64,000 nucleotides of DNA, taken from the NCBI GenBank assembly GCA_003523185.1, contig DPGN01000021.1:108362-172361 (forward strand), given 5' to 3'. The position numbers and the translations under genes were made by a program. The notes beneath the pieces were generated by a model that worked only from the letters and a program-made list of their open reading frames with translations, was not told the origin of the DNA and made no database searches. Below are positions 31,792 to 40,919 of this stretch, in pieces; within the stretch, counting starts at the first letter, position 1; each line of letters begins with the position of its first letter. The stretch is from Halieaceae bacterium. Lineage in GTDB: Bacteria > Pseudomonadota > Gammaproteobacteria > Pseudomonadales > Halieaceae.

Positions 31792-32694
31792 TTAACCGGA
31801 CTTTCGCGCCCATTGGAGAATCAGGAAAAACGACACCATAAAGATGGGGAAGTCGAGAAACATGGTGTATGTGAGCCAGAAATCTTCCGAGAAATTTTCG
31901 GCAACAAAATAATTTCCACCGGCAGACATAATGCCCACAACACTCATGCCAATGGCCAGTCGATTGTGATGCAGTGAACCCGGCATGTAGCGCTCGAATC
32001 TTGCGCCAAAATACGCCCCTTGCCTTAACAGCCCGTCGGCCATTAACAGGGCAGCTGTGAACAGTCCTAGGGCCGTGCTCTTCATTTGTACCCAATAGCT
32101 GTCTTGTAAAACGAGAGAAAAAACGGTGGAGATGCCCAACATGATGGTGCCGAACACAGCAAAACCGCCGAGCAGGTCCACTTTAACGAATCGTTGCAAC
32201 ACGATGAGACCTAGGCCTGTAACCCCTCCAACAATGGCGGCGAGAACCAGATCCCCTGTGATCTTGCTCACGATGAAGAACAAAGCCCCTAGACCGAGGT
32301 CGGCATAAATGGAGTATTTGTTTTGCTCCCACTTGCTCTCCCCAGCATCTGCAACGTTCTCCTTCATGCCATTGAGGTCGTCCATGAGTGCTTCGCCGTA
32401 GCGCAGATCTTCCCCCGGGTGGCTTTCATGCACCATGCGGCCGTTTTCGATTACGGCAATGCCTACATTCCGCCAATTGAAATACCCCGACTCGACCTTT
32501 GCCTCAACGCCAGACGCGGTCCGTAGCGGGTGCACGAATGTTGTGAGCCCATCGACGTATTTGATGGATTGTTCATCAACGAGGAGGTCGTCCACATACA
32601 GCGACGAAATTGTCTCGCTGAGAGTCAACGTGACTTTCACTTCGCATCTATGGTCATGAAATGTAAACGGCCGAACGTAGGCCCAGATCTGCAT
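31792..32694 (-). CDS. Membrane protein with YciB/IspZ-like domain (300 aa)
   Basis: The first about 130 residues are hydrophilic and beta-like (VKVTLTLSETISSLYVDDLLVD, then SGYFNWRNVGIAVIENG). The rest, about 140-300, has five or six hydrophobic spans and resembles intracellular septation protein A: DLGLGALFFIVSKITGDL, LLGGFAVFGTIMLGIS, WVQMKSTALGLFTAALL. Characterised YciB proteins are membrane-only and about 180 residues long, so the soluble N-terminal addition is unusual. The ATG at 32694 is preferred; a GTG 12 codons upstream is possible and neither has a strong ribosome site. Confidence 0.68.
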   Translation of the reverse strand: MQIWAYVRPFTFHDHRCEVKVTLTLSETISSLYVDDLLVDEQSIKYVDGLTTFVHPLRTASGVEAKVESGYFNWRNVGIAVIENGRMVHESHPGEDLRYGEALMDDLNGMKENVADAGESKWEQNKYSIYADLGLGALFFIVSKITGDLVLAAIVGGVTGLGLIVLQRFVKVDLLGGFAVFGTIMLGISTVFSLVLQDSYWVQMKSTALGLFTAALLMADGLLRQGAYFGARFERYMPGSLHHNRLAIGMSVVGIMSAGGNYFVAENFSEDFWLTYTMFLDFPIFMVSFFLILQWARKSG

Positions 32695-32954
32695 AGGTCG
32701 ATGCACCCATATCACTGAAAATGGTGTCACACTGTCGCATAATCTTTGTCTAACAGTGAGGCAGTGCTAGAAGCGCTTTTCACGATCAAGCTGGCAATCA
32801 ATTACTTTTCTCCATTTGCGCCTGTGCGTTGCCCTGAGATTTACCTTGAGGCTGACGTTTACAGCGACCTTTCTAAAGCGATAGTCTCTCCTCGCTGAAC
32901 GGCCTTCAGAGACTTCTCTTTGTTGCGCACGCATTCGAGAGCATCGTTTAAAAC

Positions 32955-33575
32955 ATGGACTTACTCTATATCTCCGGACTCTTGGCGACGGCTGCCTTCG
33001 CCGCATCTGGTGTTTTAGCCGCGCTCGGGAAACATATCGATCTATTTGGTGCGGTGGTTGTTGCGGTGGTCACCGCCGTGGGCGGAGGTACATTGCGGGA
33101 CCTTATTCTCGATGCGCCGGTCTTTTGGCTTCGTGACGAGGCTTGGTTACTGGTGGCTGTGGTTATCGGGTGTTTCGCCTTCTTTTTACGATCTCAGCTT
33201 GACCGGTACGGCAATGCGCTGGCGTATCTTGATGCCATGGGGGTCGCTCTTGTGGCGGCTGGTGCGCTTCAAAAGTGTATAGAGTTGGGGCTCCCCGGAC
33301 TCCATGGCGTAGCGCTAGGTGTCATAACGGGTATTGGCGGGGGACTGATTAGGGACACTCTGACCAGTCGAGATACATTACTGGTCTCGCCAGAACTCTA
33401 CGCTACGCCCATTATCTTGGGTTTGACGGTTCAGTATGTCACGCATCAATGGTTTGGGTTGAGCAATATCGCAGCGCTGTTCCTCGGAGGAGCGACCATT
33501 TTTATTTTCAGGGCGTTGGCCATTCGATTAGACCTCCGCATGCCCTCCAGGTTTGTCAATCAATGGTCAGAATAG
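32955..33575 (+). CDS. TRIC/UPF0126-family cation channel-like membrane protein (206 aa)
   Basis: Two-repeat membrane protein of the trimeric intracellular cation channel family (YicG-like). Each half carries the signature glycine-rich turn: AVGGGTLRDLILD in the first and TGIGGGLIRDTL in the second, with about seven hydrophobic spans overall. Bacterial members conduct K+ or may move small amino acids. The length is standard. It ends 6 bases before the convergent iron permease gene. Confidence 0.93.
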   Translation: MDLLYISGLLATAAFAASGVLAALGKHIDLFGAVVVAVVTAVGGGTLRDLILDAPVFWLRDEAWLLVAVVIGCFAFFLRSQLDRYGNALAYLDAMGVALVAAGALQKCIELGLPGLHGVALGVITGIGGGLIRDTLTSRDTLLVSPELYATPIILGLTVQYVTHQWFGLSNIAALFLGGATIFIFRALAIRLDLRMPSRFVNQWSE

Positions 33576-33580
33576 GCAGA

Positions 33581-35203
33581 TCAAGCATGGTTACTGACGG
33601 ATTTCGTTCGCTGAAGCACCACCACCGGCAATACACCCAGGATCACGATCAGTAGCGCGGCACCAGATGCCTCGGCCAGCCGTTCATCGCTCGCTAATCG
33701 ATAGACTTGGGTCGCCAAGGTGTCGAAGTTGAAGGGTCGTAATATCAGTGTTGCAGGCAGTTCCCGCATTACATCCACGAAAACTAATAAACAGGCCGCA
33801 AGGATGCTGGGCCTTAGCAGCGGAAAATGGATTTTGCGGATCATCTCGGTTGTCGAGGTGTCGAGTGTTCTAGCCGCCGCGTCGATGTCATGAGAGATAC
33901 CCGCGAAGCCGGAGTCAACCGACTGATAGGCGACCGTCAAGAACCGGCAGACATAGGCATACAGTAGTAGGAACAGGCTTCCTGAAAGCAGTGGCGAGGA
34001 CAGCCCTGACCACGTTTCCATCAACCACGCATCAAAACCACCCACAGGCTTAAGTAATGCCACGGCCAACAGAATGCCCGGCAGGGCGTAGCCCAAAGTT
34101 GATACACGGATCAGGCCATGGGTGAGAGGGGTTGGGCGAAGGCGCTTCACATAGGCCAACACCCAGGCAATAAGGGTAACGCCAACACCGGCCGCCATGG
34201 CGAGCAATAGGCTATTTAAGGCCAGTTGAGTGAACTTGGCTTGAGTTACCGCATTGACGTTTTCAGCAGCGTATATGGCTAGCGTCACTGCTGGAATCAC
34301 AAACCCGAGCACTATTGGAAGCACACAGGCCGCAATGGCGAAAAAGGCTCGGACGCCCGTCAGATTAATCTGCGAGGCTCCGGCTATATCACTGCGATCG
34401 ACAGCCCCCCGCCGATTACTCTCTTCGAGTCCTACCAGCACAATGACGAATAGGAGCATTAAAGAGGCTAGTTTCAATGCGGCCTGAGGGTCGCCCAATC
34501 CGAGCCATGTGCGGAAGATACCCGTTGAGAACGTGGGTACTGAGAAATAGCTAACCACCCCAAAGTCGGCCAGTGTTTCCATCAGCACTAGTGCCAGACC
34601 GCCTACGATGGCGGGCCGCGCAGCGGGCAGAGCGACGCGGAAAAAGGCGCTAAACGGACCGTGACCAAGTACGCGTGCGGCGTCAAACTGAACACCCGAT
34701 CGCCCCGCGAAGCTGTTTCGGCAGAGCAGATAAATGTAGGGGTAGAGCACGAGCGAGAGTAAAACGGCAGCGCCTGTTAGGTTGCGAATCGGTGGGAACT
34801 GGAGGTCGTTTATCCCTAACGAGAGCCACGAGCGCAGCGTGGTCTGCACGGGGCCAGATACTTCCAGCAGGTCCGTGTACACATACGCGACGATATAGGC
34901 TGGCGACGCCAGCGGCAGCATTAACAACCAACTCAAGGTGGCCCGTCCGCGAAACTGACAAGCACCAATGAGCCAGCCCGTGCTGACGCCCAAGAGCAGG
35001 GACAGCCCCCCGGTCATCAGCATAAGAGCTAGCGTATTGAGTAGATACTCGTTAAGCACTGTCTCCCTTAGGTGCTCCCAAATAGGACCGGCCGGCTGGG
35101 CTAGGGAGAGCAAGGTGACAACAATCGGCAACGACACCAGCGCGGCTACAAATAGCGCGGGTAATACGAGTAGACCGCTAGCTTGTTGTGATGGAGTAGG
35201 CAT
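33581..35203 (-). CDS. fbpB: Ferric-iron ABC transporter permease (540 aa)
   Basis: Inner-membrane permease with two fused binding-protein-dependent permease domains (about 55-260 and 330-530), as in FbpB/HitB-type iron importers. About twelve hydrophobic spans; EAA-type loops occur as DAARVLGHGPFSAFFRVALP and DAAARTLDTSTTEMIRKIHFPL. It is divergent from the ATPase and binding-protein genes, with only 39 bp between start codons, so one short bidirectional promoter region must serve both sides. Metal selectivity is inferred from the binding protein. Confidence 0.9.
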   Translation of the reverse strand: MPTPSQQASGLLVLPALFVAALVSLPIVVTLLSLAQPAGPIWEHLRETVLNEYLLNTLALMLMTGGLSLLLGVSTGWLIGACQFRGRATLSWLLMLPLASPAYIVAYVYTDLLEVSGPVQTTLRSWLSLGINDLQFPPIRNLTGAAVLLSLVLYPYIYLLCRNSFAGRSGVQFDAARVLGHGPFSAFFRVALPAARPAIVGGLALVLMETLADFGVVSYFSVPTFSTGIFRTWLGLGDPQAALKLASLMLLFVIVLVGLEESNRRGAVDRSDIAGASQINLTGVRAFFAIAACVLPIVLGFVIPAVTLAIYAAENVNAVTQAKFTQLALNSLLLAMAAGVGVTLIAWVLAYVKRLRPTPLTHGLIRVSTLGYALPGILLAVALLKPVGGFDAWLMETWSGLSSPLLSGSLFLLLYAYVCRFLTVAYQSVDSGFAGISHDIDAAARTLDTSTTEMIRKIHFPLLRPSILAACLLVFVDVMRELPATLILRPFNFDTLATQVYRLASDERLAEASGAALLIVILGVLPVVVLQRTKSVSNHA

Positions 35204-35242
35204 AGACTATTGCGAGTGATTGTCGGCGAGTAGTGTATTCAG

Positions 35243-36280
35243 GTGCTTGTAGTTAACAAAGTGTCGCATCGATTTAGCAAGAATGTGGCCTTAAACGATA
35301 TTTCTTTTGAGTGTAAGGCCGGTGAAGTCACCTGTTTGATCGGGCATTCGGGCTGCGGCAAGACCACGTTGCTGCGGCTCATGGCCGGGTTGTTGCCCTT
35401 GCGGTCGGGGGAGATTGCACTAAATGGGTCCACTCTTGCGAGTCCATCGTTGATGGTACCACCCGAACTCAGGTCGGTCGGCATGGTGTTTCAAGAGGGT
35501 GCCTTGTTCCCCCACATGACCGTCATTGACAACGTCGCTTTCGGGTTGCGGGAAAGTGGAGCCAAAGAACGGGCACGAGAGTGGCTGGTCCGCGTTGGAT
35601 TGTCGGACTACGCGGAGCGATACCCAGATAGTTTGTCGGGCGGGCAACGCCAACGTGTTGCGCTGGCGAGAGCCATGGCACCCGAGCCGGCAGTTCTACT
35701 TTTTGATGAACCCTATGCCAATCTGGACGTTCCTCTGCGAAGAACACTTCGGAAAGATGCGCGGCAAATCATCCGCGAGACGGGGGCGGTGGGTGTGTTC
35801 GTCACTCACGATCCGGATGAGGTGTTGGCAATGGGTGACAACGTCGTGGTGCTCGATCAGGGCGTGATGGTCGAGAGCGGCACGCCCCAAAACTTGTACG
35901 AGGCGCCTCAGTCACGCTACACCGCAGAATTATTCGGTGATCCTCAGAAGCTTGAGGGCGTTATTCATGATGACGGCGTCACCTCACCACTGGGTGAGTG
36001 GCACCGGAATGTGCTGACTGAACCCACAATGGCAAATGGCCCTGTCACACTGATCGTGGACGCTCGCCAGTTAATGTTGCATACCGATGGAAACGGACTG
36101 CATATCACCCATATCGATAGCATCGGTGGGTTAAACCGAGTGACCGTCCAGAGTGGTCACGGCACATCACTGGACTTTGAATGCCCGAGAGATTTGGCTG
36201 CAGAGATTGTTGTGGGATCCTACGTTCGGGTAACACCCAAAGCCGGTGCAGTTTTCGCAACACAGATATCTTCCGATTGA
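35243..36280 (+). CDS. fbpC: Ferric-iron ABC transporter ATPase (345 aa)
   Basis: Cytoplasmic ATPase of the importer. Walker A is GHSGCGKTT (34-42), signature LSGGQRQRVALARA, Walker B VLLFDEPYANLD and the switch His in VFVTHDPDE. The C-terminal about 100 residues form a regulatory domain as in FbpC/PotA-like subunits. The start is GTG at 35243. It is 44 bp upstream of the binding-protein gene and co-transcribed with it, while the permease gene lies divergently on the other strand. Confidence 0.93.
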   Translation: MLVVNKVSHRFSKNVALNDISFECKAGEVTCLIGHSGCGKTTLLRLMAGLLPLRSGEIALNGSTLASPSLMVPPELRSVGMVFQEGALFPHMTVIDNVAFGLRESGAKERAREWLVRVGLSDYAERYPDSLSGGQRQRVALARAMAPEPAVLLFDEPYANLDVPLRRTLRKDARQIIRETGAVGVFVTHDPDEVLAMGDNVVVLDQGVMVESGTPQNLYEAPQSRYTAELFGDPQKLEGVIHDDGVTSPLGEWHRNVLTEPTMANGPVTLIVDARQLMLHTDGNGLHITHIDSIGGLNRVTVQSGHGTSLDFECPRDLAAEIVVGSYVRVTPKAGAVFATQISSD

Positions 36281-36324
36281 ATAGAATAACGACGCTTCTC
36301 CACACTTTATTTAGAGGTAATGAC

Positions 36325-37368
36325 ATGCGCTTCCGATCGCTCTTCTTCGCCCCACTGGTGGCTCTCGCCACACTGACGTCGTGCTCCACTGACGATGCTC
36401 CGGAAGGCGCTAGTGCAGGTGAACTCAACCTGTATTCGTCTCGTCATTACGACACCGATATCGCGCTATACGAGAACTTCACAGAGGCGACAGGCATCAA
36501 GATCAATTTGATTGAAGCTGGTGCGGATGAGTTGATTGAGCGAATCAAAAGCGAGGGTGAGGCGAGTCCTGCAGATCTCCTGATTACTGTTGACGCTGGG
36601 CGCCTGTGGCGCGCAGAGCAGGCCGGTATTTTTCAGCCCATTGATTCACCGATTCTGAATGAGCGTCTGCCTGAAAATATGCGACACCCCGATGGCTTGT
36701 GGGCAGGACTGTCCAAGCGGGCCCGGGTCATTGTTTACAACGCGGAGGCTGGACTACCCGAGCCGCTGAGCGACTACTCAGATTTGGCTAATCCGGCGCA
36801 TAAGGGCAAGGTTTGTATTCGCTCGTCGAGCAATATCTACAATATTTCTTTGATGGCAGCGATGGTGTCCCGGATGGGCGAGGCCGCGGCTGAAGAGTGG
36901 GCTGCCGGAGTGGTCGCTAATTTCGCCCGCACACCACAGAGTAACGACACCGGTCAGATCCGTGCTGTGGCCAGTGGCGAATGCCAGATTGGGGTTGCCA
37001 ACACCTACTACCTTGCGCGATTGGCAGCGTCTGATGACCCAGCAGACCAAGCCGCGTTCTCAGCAGTCAACATCATTTTCCCAGGCCAAGAGGGTAATGG
37101 AACTCACGTCAACATCAGCGGCGCTGGTCTCGTCAGCACGTCTCCTAACCCAGAAAATGCCGTCAAGTTTCTTGAGTACCTGACTAGCGAGCCAGCTCAG
37201 CTCTTATTTGCCAATGGTAATAACGAATACCCAGCGGTGCCGGGTATTGCCGCAACGTCAGCGGTGGTCGGATTAGGTGAGTTTAAGGAAGATATGCTCA
37301 ACGCCTCTGAACTGGGTATTAACCAGGCGGCGGCGATCATGGTCTTCGATCGTGCTGGTTGGAAATAA
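36325..37368 (+). CDS. fbpA: Fe(III)-binding ABC lipoprotein (347 aa)
   Basis: Substrate-binding component of the importer. The start at MRFRSLFF is chosen over an open frame 48 codons longer because GAGG lies 8-9 bases before it and the signal sequence begins there. Lipobox LTSC near residue 20 predicts membrane anchoring. LNLYSSRHYDTD opens the mature fold and ANTYYLARL near residue 230 supplies the paired tyrosines typical of FbpA/FutA iron ligands. The family is clear; ferric iron as ligand is inferred from these residues. Confidence 0.91.
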   Translation: MRFRSLFFAPLVALATLTSCSTDDAPEGASAGELNLYSSRHYDTDIALYENFTEATGIKINLIEAGADELIERIKSEGEASPADLLITVDAGRLWRAEQAGIFQPIDSPILNERLPENMRHPDGLWAGLSKRARVIVYNAEAGLPEPLSDYSDLANPAHKGKVCIRSSSNIYNISLMAAMVSRMGEAAAEEWAAGVVANFARTPQSNDTGQIRAVASGECQIGVANTYYLARLAASDDPADQAAFSAVNIIFPGQEGNGTHVNISGAGLVSTSPNPENAVKFLEYLTSEPAQLLFANGNNEYPAVPGIAATSAVVGLGEFKEDMLNASELGINQAAAIMVFDRAGWK

Positions 37369-37479
37369 GCCTCGCTAGAGGTACAAGCCGTCACATATTG
37401 AGAAGCCTGCTTTACGGGTGCTCCTGTGCGACCGTCTCAACGCACGATAAGTCGATCCAACCCGACAGGAGACACAGAT

Positions 37480-38439
37480 ATGAAAATTGGATTTATCGGC
37501 CTCGGCAATGTGGGTGGCAAACTCAGCGGCAGTCTGATTCGCAATGGACATGACGTTACGGTATTGGATCTGAATGCTGATCGGGTTGCCGAAAAGGTTG
37601 CCAAGGGGGCAAAAGCGGCCGAGAGCGCGGCGCAGCTCATGCGCGACTGCGACGCAGTAATTACTTGTTTGCCCTCTCCGGCGGCGTCCAATGCTGTAAT
37701 GCAGGAGATGCTGCCCGAGGTCTGCGAAGGCAAAATTTGGATGGAAATGTCCACCACCGATCAGGCTGAGGCGGTGCGTCTGGGCAACCTGGTGATCGAA
37801 GCGGGCGGTGCGGCGGTTGACTGCCCGGTCTCAGGTGGTTGTCACCGGGCTGATACGGGCAACATCTCCATCTTCGCAGGCTGTGACCGAGCCACATTCG
37901 AGCGCATTCTGCCGTTGCTGACGACCTTAGGCCGCCGTGTTCTGCATACGGGTGAACTTGGGTCAGCATCGATGCTCAAAGTGCTCACCAACTATCTCGC
38001 CACGGTGCATCTGGTCGCCAACGCCGAGGCATTGGTTGTTGCCAAGGCCGCGGGGATGGACCTGAATGTGGCCTACGAGGCGATTGCTATTTCTTCAGGA
38101 ACCTCTTTCAGCCATGTCACTGAGAGCCAGGTAATCTTGAACGGGTCGCGCGATATTTCCTTCACTATGGATCTTGTGAAGAAGGATGTGGGTCTGTTCC
38201 AAGCGATTGCAGAGCGCAACAACGTGCCGTTGGAAATCTCACCGTTGATCTGTCAGATATTCGACGACGGCATCGCGCGCCACGGGGAGCGGGAACTGTC
38301 ACCTAATATTATTCGGCGACTTGAAGAAGCAACCGGGCTTGATATCCGTGCGCCCGGATTCCCTGCAGAAATGACCGATGACGAACCCGAGGAACCGGGA
38401 TACGAAGTTGTGCCGACAGGACTTAGTCCTACTGCGTAG
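37480..38439 (+). CDS. Beta-hydroxyacid dehydrogenase, HIBADH family (319 aa)
   Basis: NAD(P)-dependent oxidoreductase of the 3-hydroxyisobutyrate dehydrogenase family. GFIGLGNVGG (4-13) is the dinucleotide motif, DCPVSGGCHRADTGNISIFAGC is the substrate-binding signature, and the catalytic lysine lies in LKVLTNYLATVH. The C-terminal all-helical domain ends in an acidic tail (DDEPEEPGYE). AGGAG precedes the ATG at 37480; the frame is open 18 codons upstream without a site. The hydroxyacid (3-hydroxyisobutyrate, tartronate semialdehyde or other) is not determinable. Single gene. Confidence 0.92.
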   Translation: MKIGFIGLGNVGGKLSGSLIRNGHDVTVLDLNADRVAEKVAKGAKAAESAAQLMRDCDAVITCLPSPAASNAVMQEMLPEVCEGKIWMEMSTTDQAEAVRLGNLVIEAGGAAVDCPVSGGCHRADTGNISIFAGCDRATFERILPLLTTLGRRVLHTGELGSASMLKVLTNYLATVHLVANAEALVVAKAAGMDLNVAYEAIAISSGTSFSHVTESQVILNGSRDISFTMDLVKKDVGLFQAIAERNNVPLEISPLICQIFDDGIARHGERELSPNIIRRLEEATGLDIRAPGFPAEMTDDEPEEPGYEVVPTGLSPTA

Positions 38440-38699
38440 GCTGTGTTTCGAGATTATGGCCGACAGTTCTGATGTTGGACTGACGCCCCCGCCATACCAA
38501 ATCCAGTATTTCTCCACACTTATATTTTCAATACCTGTGAATAACACAGCCAACTCCAGAAATTTAATAGCACAGCGATAAAAAGTGGCGAAAAGCAGGC
38601 CTTGTCCTAAGCTGATATGGTCAGCTAAAGAACCTAAATTTGGCTGGTATTCGCGAGATTCGATCTCATATTTATTCTAAGAAAAAGTAAGGGGAAATA

Positions 38700-39422
38700 A
38701 TGAACAAATTCATAGCTTTAGGATGCATTGCAGCATGCTCTGTGGCCCCCGCATTGGCAGACAACCACGGCGCAGAGTCTATGGGAAATGGTGCCTTCAC
38801 AACCTTGTTTGTCTCGGCTAAAGACGTAGATAGTTATATTGATTCTGTGAAATCTAGCACCGCTTTATTTGAGGCTATTGGAAGCGATGCGGCGGGTTAT
38901 TGCGAGACGATTTCTGGACGTGATGAAGTCGGTCAATTGATGATTTGGAACGCCTTTGCCAGTGTGACTGACGCGCTTGTCGGAGGATCTAAATACGACG
39001 CCAGTAAGGCGGCCGCCGATATGGCGAGTCAGAGAGAATTCAAGTACACCGCGACATGGGCTCCACTCAAGCCATTCCCGCGTCTAGATCCGGGCTACGA
39101 GAGAGCCATGAGAATAAAGTTAAAACCAGAGAACGTACCGGCATTCATTGCCGCCATCACAAAGATGGAGGCCGAAATCATTGCGGCAGGTCACGACACC
39201 TTCATGAACGGCTTGTTTGTTGCCATGGGAGGCGGCACGACTGAAGCGGGGACTTATTATTTAAAGTCTATAACTTCATCAGTCGAAACCCATGGGGCTG
39301 TCATAGATGACTATTTTGCTGGGGCATCTTGGGGTGCTACTTACAACGAAGCTTCGGCAATGATCGATGAAGTAGTCAATGATCAGTTTGAAATCTGTGA
39401 ACAGTTTTATACGGCAGAGTAA
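38700..39422 (+). CDS. Secreted protein of unknown function (240 aa)
   Basis: Signal peptide MNKFIALGCIAACSVAPALA, cleaved before DNHG. The mature protein of about 220 residues has two similar halves, each ending in a long helix-rich stretch (about 60-100 and 155-205); such ferredoxin-like ABM/DABB duplications occur in small secreted proteins, but this assignment is only suggestive. AAGGGGA is 6 bases upstream of the ATG. A strong terminator follows. The next gene also encodes an exported two-repeat protein, so the pair may be related in origin. Confidence 0.75.
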   Translation: MNKFIALGCIAACSVAPALADNHGAESMGNGAFTTLFVSAKDVDSYIDSVKSSTALFEAIGSDAAGYCETISGRDEVGQLMIWNAFASVTDALVGGSKYDASKAAADMASQREFKYTATWAPLKPFPRLDPGYERAMRIKLKPENVPAFIAAITKMEAEIIAAGHDTFMNGLFVAMGGGTTEAGTYYLKSITSSVETHGAVIDDYFAGASWGATYNEASAMIDEVVNDQFEICEQFYTAE

Positions 39423-39438
39423 GTGGACTAAAAAAATG

Positions 39439-39462
39439 GGGGTGCTTTGCGCCCCTTTTTTT
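39439..39462 (+). terminator. Rho-independent terminator
   Basis: GGGGTGC-TTT-GCGCCCC forms a seven-pair stem (one T-G pair) followed by seven Ts, 17 bases after the stop of the secreted-protein gene. Confidence 0.88.
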
Positions 39463-39654
39463 GTGCCATCAAGTGTGTCCGGTTAGTAATGAAGCCGAAG
39501 CGCCTAAGCGTGTTTCGGTGGAAATGGCACTGGTTTTAACCACATGTTTTCTAGCGAAAATGTCGTTGGTGGCCTGCGTCATACTAGGTTCACTTTCACC
39601 TGTCTTACTAGGGATTGGTTCCCGAGCAAATTTATATTTACCAAGGAGATGTAG

Positions 39655-40524
39655 ATGAGAAATATCACTTTTTTCGTAGCGATATTGTTGATGGGCACGG
39701 CCTGTAGTCAGAAAGATGACGTACAAGAAGAAGGTATGGACGCAACCCCTGTCGTCGCAGTGGCCCCTGCAGTGACGGAGACAGAATCCGTGAGTGACCC
39801 GGATGCCTATTATGAATACCTTTGGTGCAACGAGGGCGATGACTTTTCGCAGGAGAAGTTGGCGGAGCTTACAGCAAACTGGAACTCAGTAATTGATGGT
39901 TTGGATGCGCCTGCCTTAGCGGCATTCGGTTACATACCCAGAGATGCAGATGTTGAAGCCTATGATGGTCTATGGGTACTTCGCTGGAACTCGAAGAGCG
40001 ATAGTGCTGCCGGTTGGGAGGCCTACGTGGCCTCGGAAGCAGGCCAAGCCCATGAAGCTACATACGCGTCGGTTCTTGCATGTGGTAATGAGGTGGGCGT
40101 GAACCGATTCGGGTTCAACGCCTACATACCCCAAGCCATGCCCGCTAGCTTCACTGGTGAACCGGCGCCGTATTTTCTTACGAATACCTTTTGCGCTTTC
40201 AACGATGGAAAAGGTCCTGAGGACTTGCGCAAGGTAGTCATGGGGGAGTACCTACCACTCCTCGCAGGTGCTTTGGAGACTAATCCAGAATCTAGCTACT
40301 GGTTCATGATTGGCGCCCCCGATTTTGAAGAACGGATCTCTGGCCCATTTGACTTTAACTGGGTTAACTATTGGCAAACTATTCAAGAGGGAGAAGCGTC
40401 ATCAACCGCATTTGCTGCTTCCGAAGAGGGACAGGCCGTAATGGTGTCGCTCGGTGAGGTTGCAACTTGCCAGGATCCACAGGGTTGGGATGGATACCTA
40501 ATTCGGTCGAACGTTGATGCCTGA
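39655..40524 (+). CDS. Lipoprotein with internal duplication, unknown function (289 aa)
   Basis: Lipobox GTAC at the end of a short signal sequence (MRNITFFVAILLMGTAC) predicts a lipid-anchored protein, followed by a Glu/Ala/Val-rich linker to about residue 45. Two domains of about 110 residues follow. Each begins with a Cys after an aromatic strand (YLWCNEGDDF; NTFCAFNDGKG) and closes with a similar helix (YVASEAGQAHEATYASVLAC; FAASEEGQAVMVSLGEVATC), so an internal repeat is seen directly. No known family is recognised. AAGGAG precedes the ATG. Confidence 0.75.
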   Translation: MRNITFFVAILLMGTACSQKDDVQEEGMDATPVVAVAPAVTETESVSDPDAYYEYLWCNEGDDFSQEKLAELTANWNSVIDGLDAPALAAFGYIPRDADVEAYDGLWVLRWNSKSDSAAGWEAYVASEAGQAHEATYASVLACGNEVGVNRFGFNAYIPQAMPASFTGEPAPYFLTNTFCAFNDGKGPEDLRKVVMGEYLPLLAGALETNPESSYWFMIGAPDFEERISGPFDFNWVNYWQTIQEGEASSTAFAASEEGQAVMVSLGEVATCQDPQGWDGYLIRSNVDA

Positions 40525-40542
40525 ATAAAGTCAACACATTAA

Positions 40543-40566
40543 GCGGGGGCGGAAACTGGCCCCTGC
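40543..40566 (+). terminator. Probable terminator hairpin
   Basis: GCGGGGGC-GGAAACTG-GCCCCTGC, an eight-pair stem, 18 bases after the lipoprotein stop. The T-rich stretch behind it is short (TGTTCTCGTTT). Confidence 0.55.
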
Positions 40567-40620
40567 TGTTCTCGTTTGCCTTAATCTCTATAAAACGGCC
40601 TCAAAGTGCCCGTATCTTTG

Positions 40621-40738
40621 GCGATAGAACCCTGCGGGCGACTTCGCGTTGTTCTAGCGGACTTAACGCTCCTAAGGTCGCGTTGTTCGAACTGGCGACC
40701 TCTACCATGTCAAGGCTCACAGAACTCGCCACAACACG
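40621..40738 (-). repeat. tRNA-Val half repeat, copy A (shortened)
   Basis: 40621-40685 matches, with several differences, the outer part of the 254-bp repeats at 50.7 and 61.2 kb. At TTCGA (40686-40690) it switches directly to the tRNA part: on the minus strand 40713-40686 reads TTGACAT-GGTAG-AGGTC-GCCAGTTCGAA, the anticodon loop (GAC), 3' anticodon stem, variable loop and part of the T arm of tRNA-Val. The acceptor end, CCA and terminator present in the other copies are missing. The 15-mer ACTCGCCACAACACG follows at 40724-40738. The surrounding 40567-40919 holds no gene. Confidence 0.75.
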
Positions 40739-40919
40739 CCAGGACGCCTTGAGATAAACACGGGAGAGCTTCACTCGCGTTTTTCTAAATATTCTGGTGA
40801 GAATTCATCGCAAAGAGGGGAGGGGCTGGTATCAGGACCTGTGAACCGCAACCTGACAATGAATTTTGTGGCTCCAGTAGGTCAGTCAATTGCCCTTCGA
40901 TTTGCCAAGCACGCGTGCA

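Noticed and set aside
35204..35242. Fur box between the divergent iron-transport genes
   Set aside because: The bases do not resemble the 19-bp Fur consensus closely enough to report.
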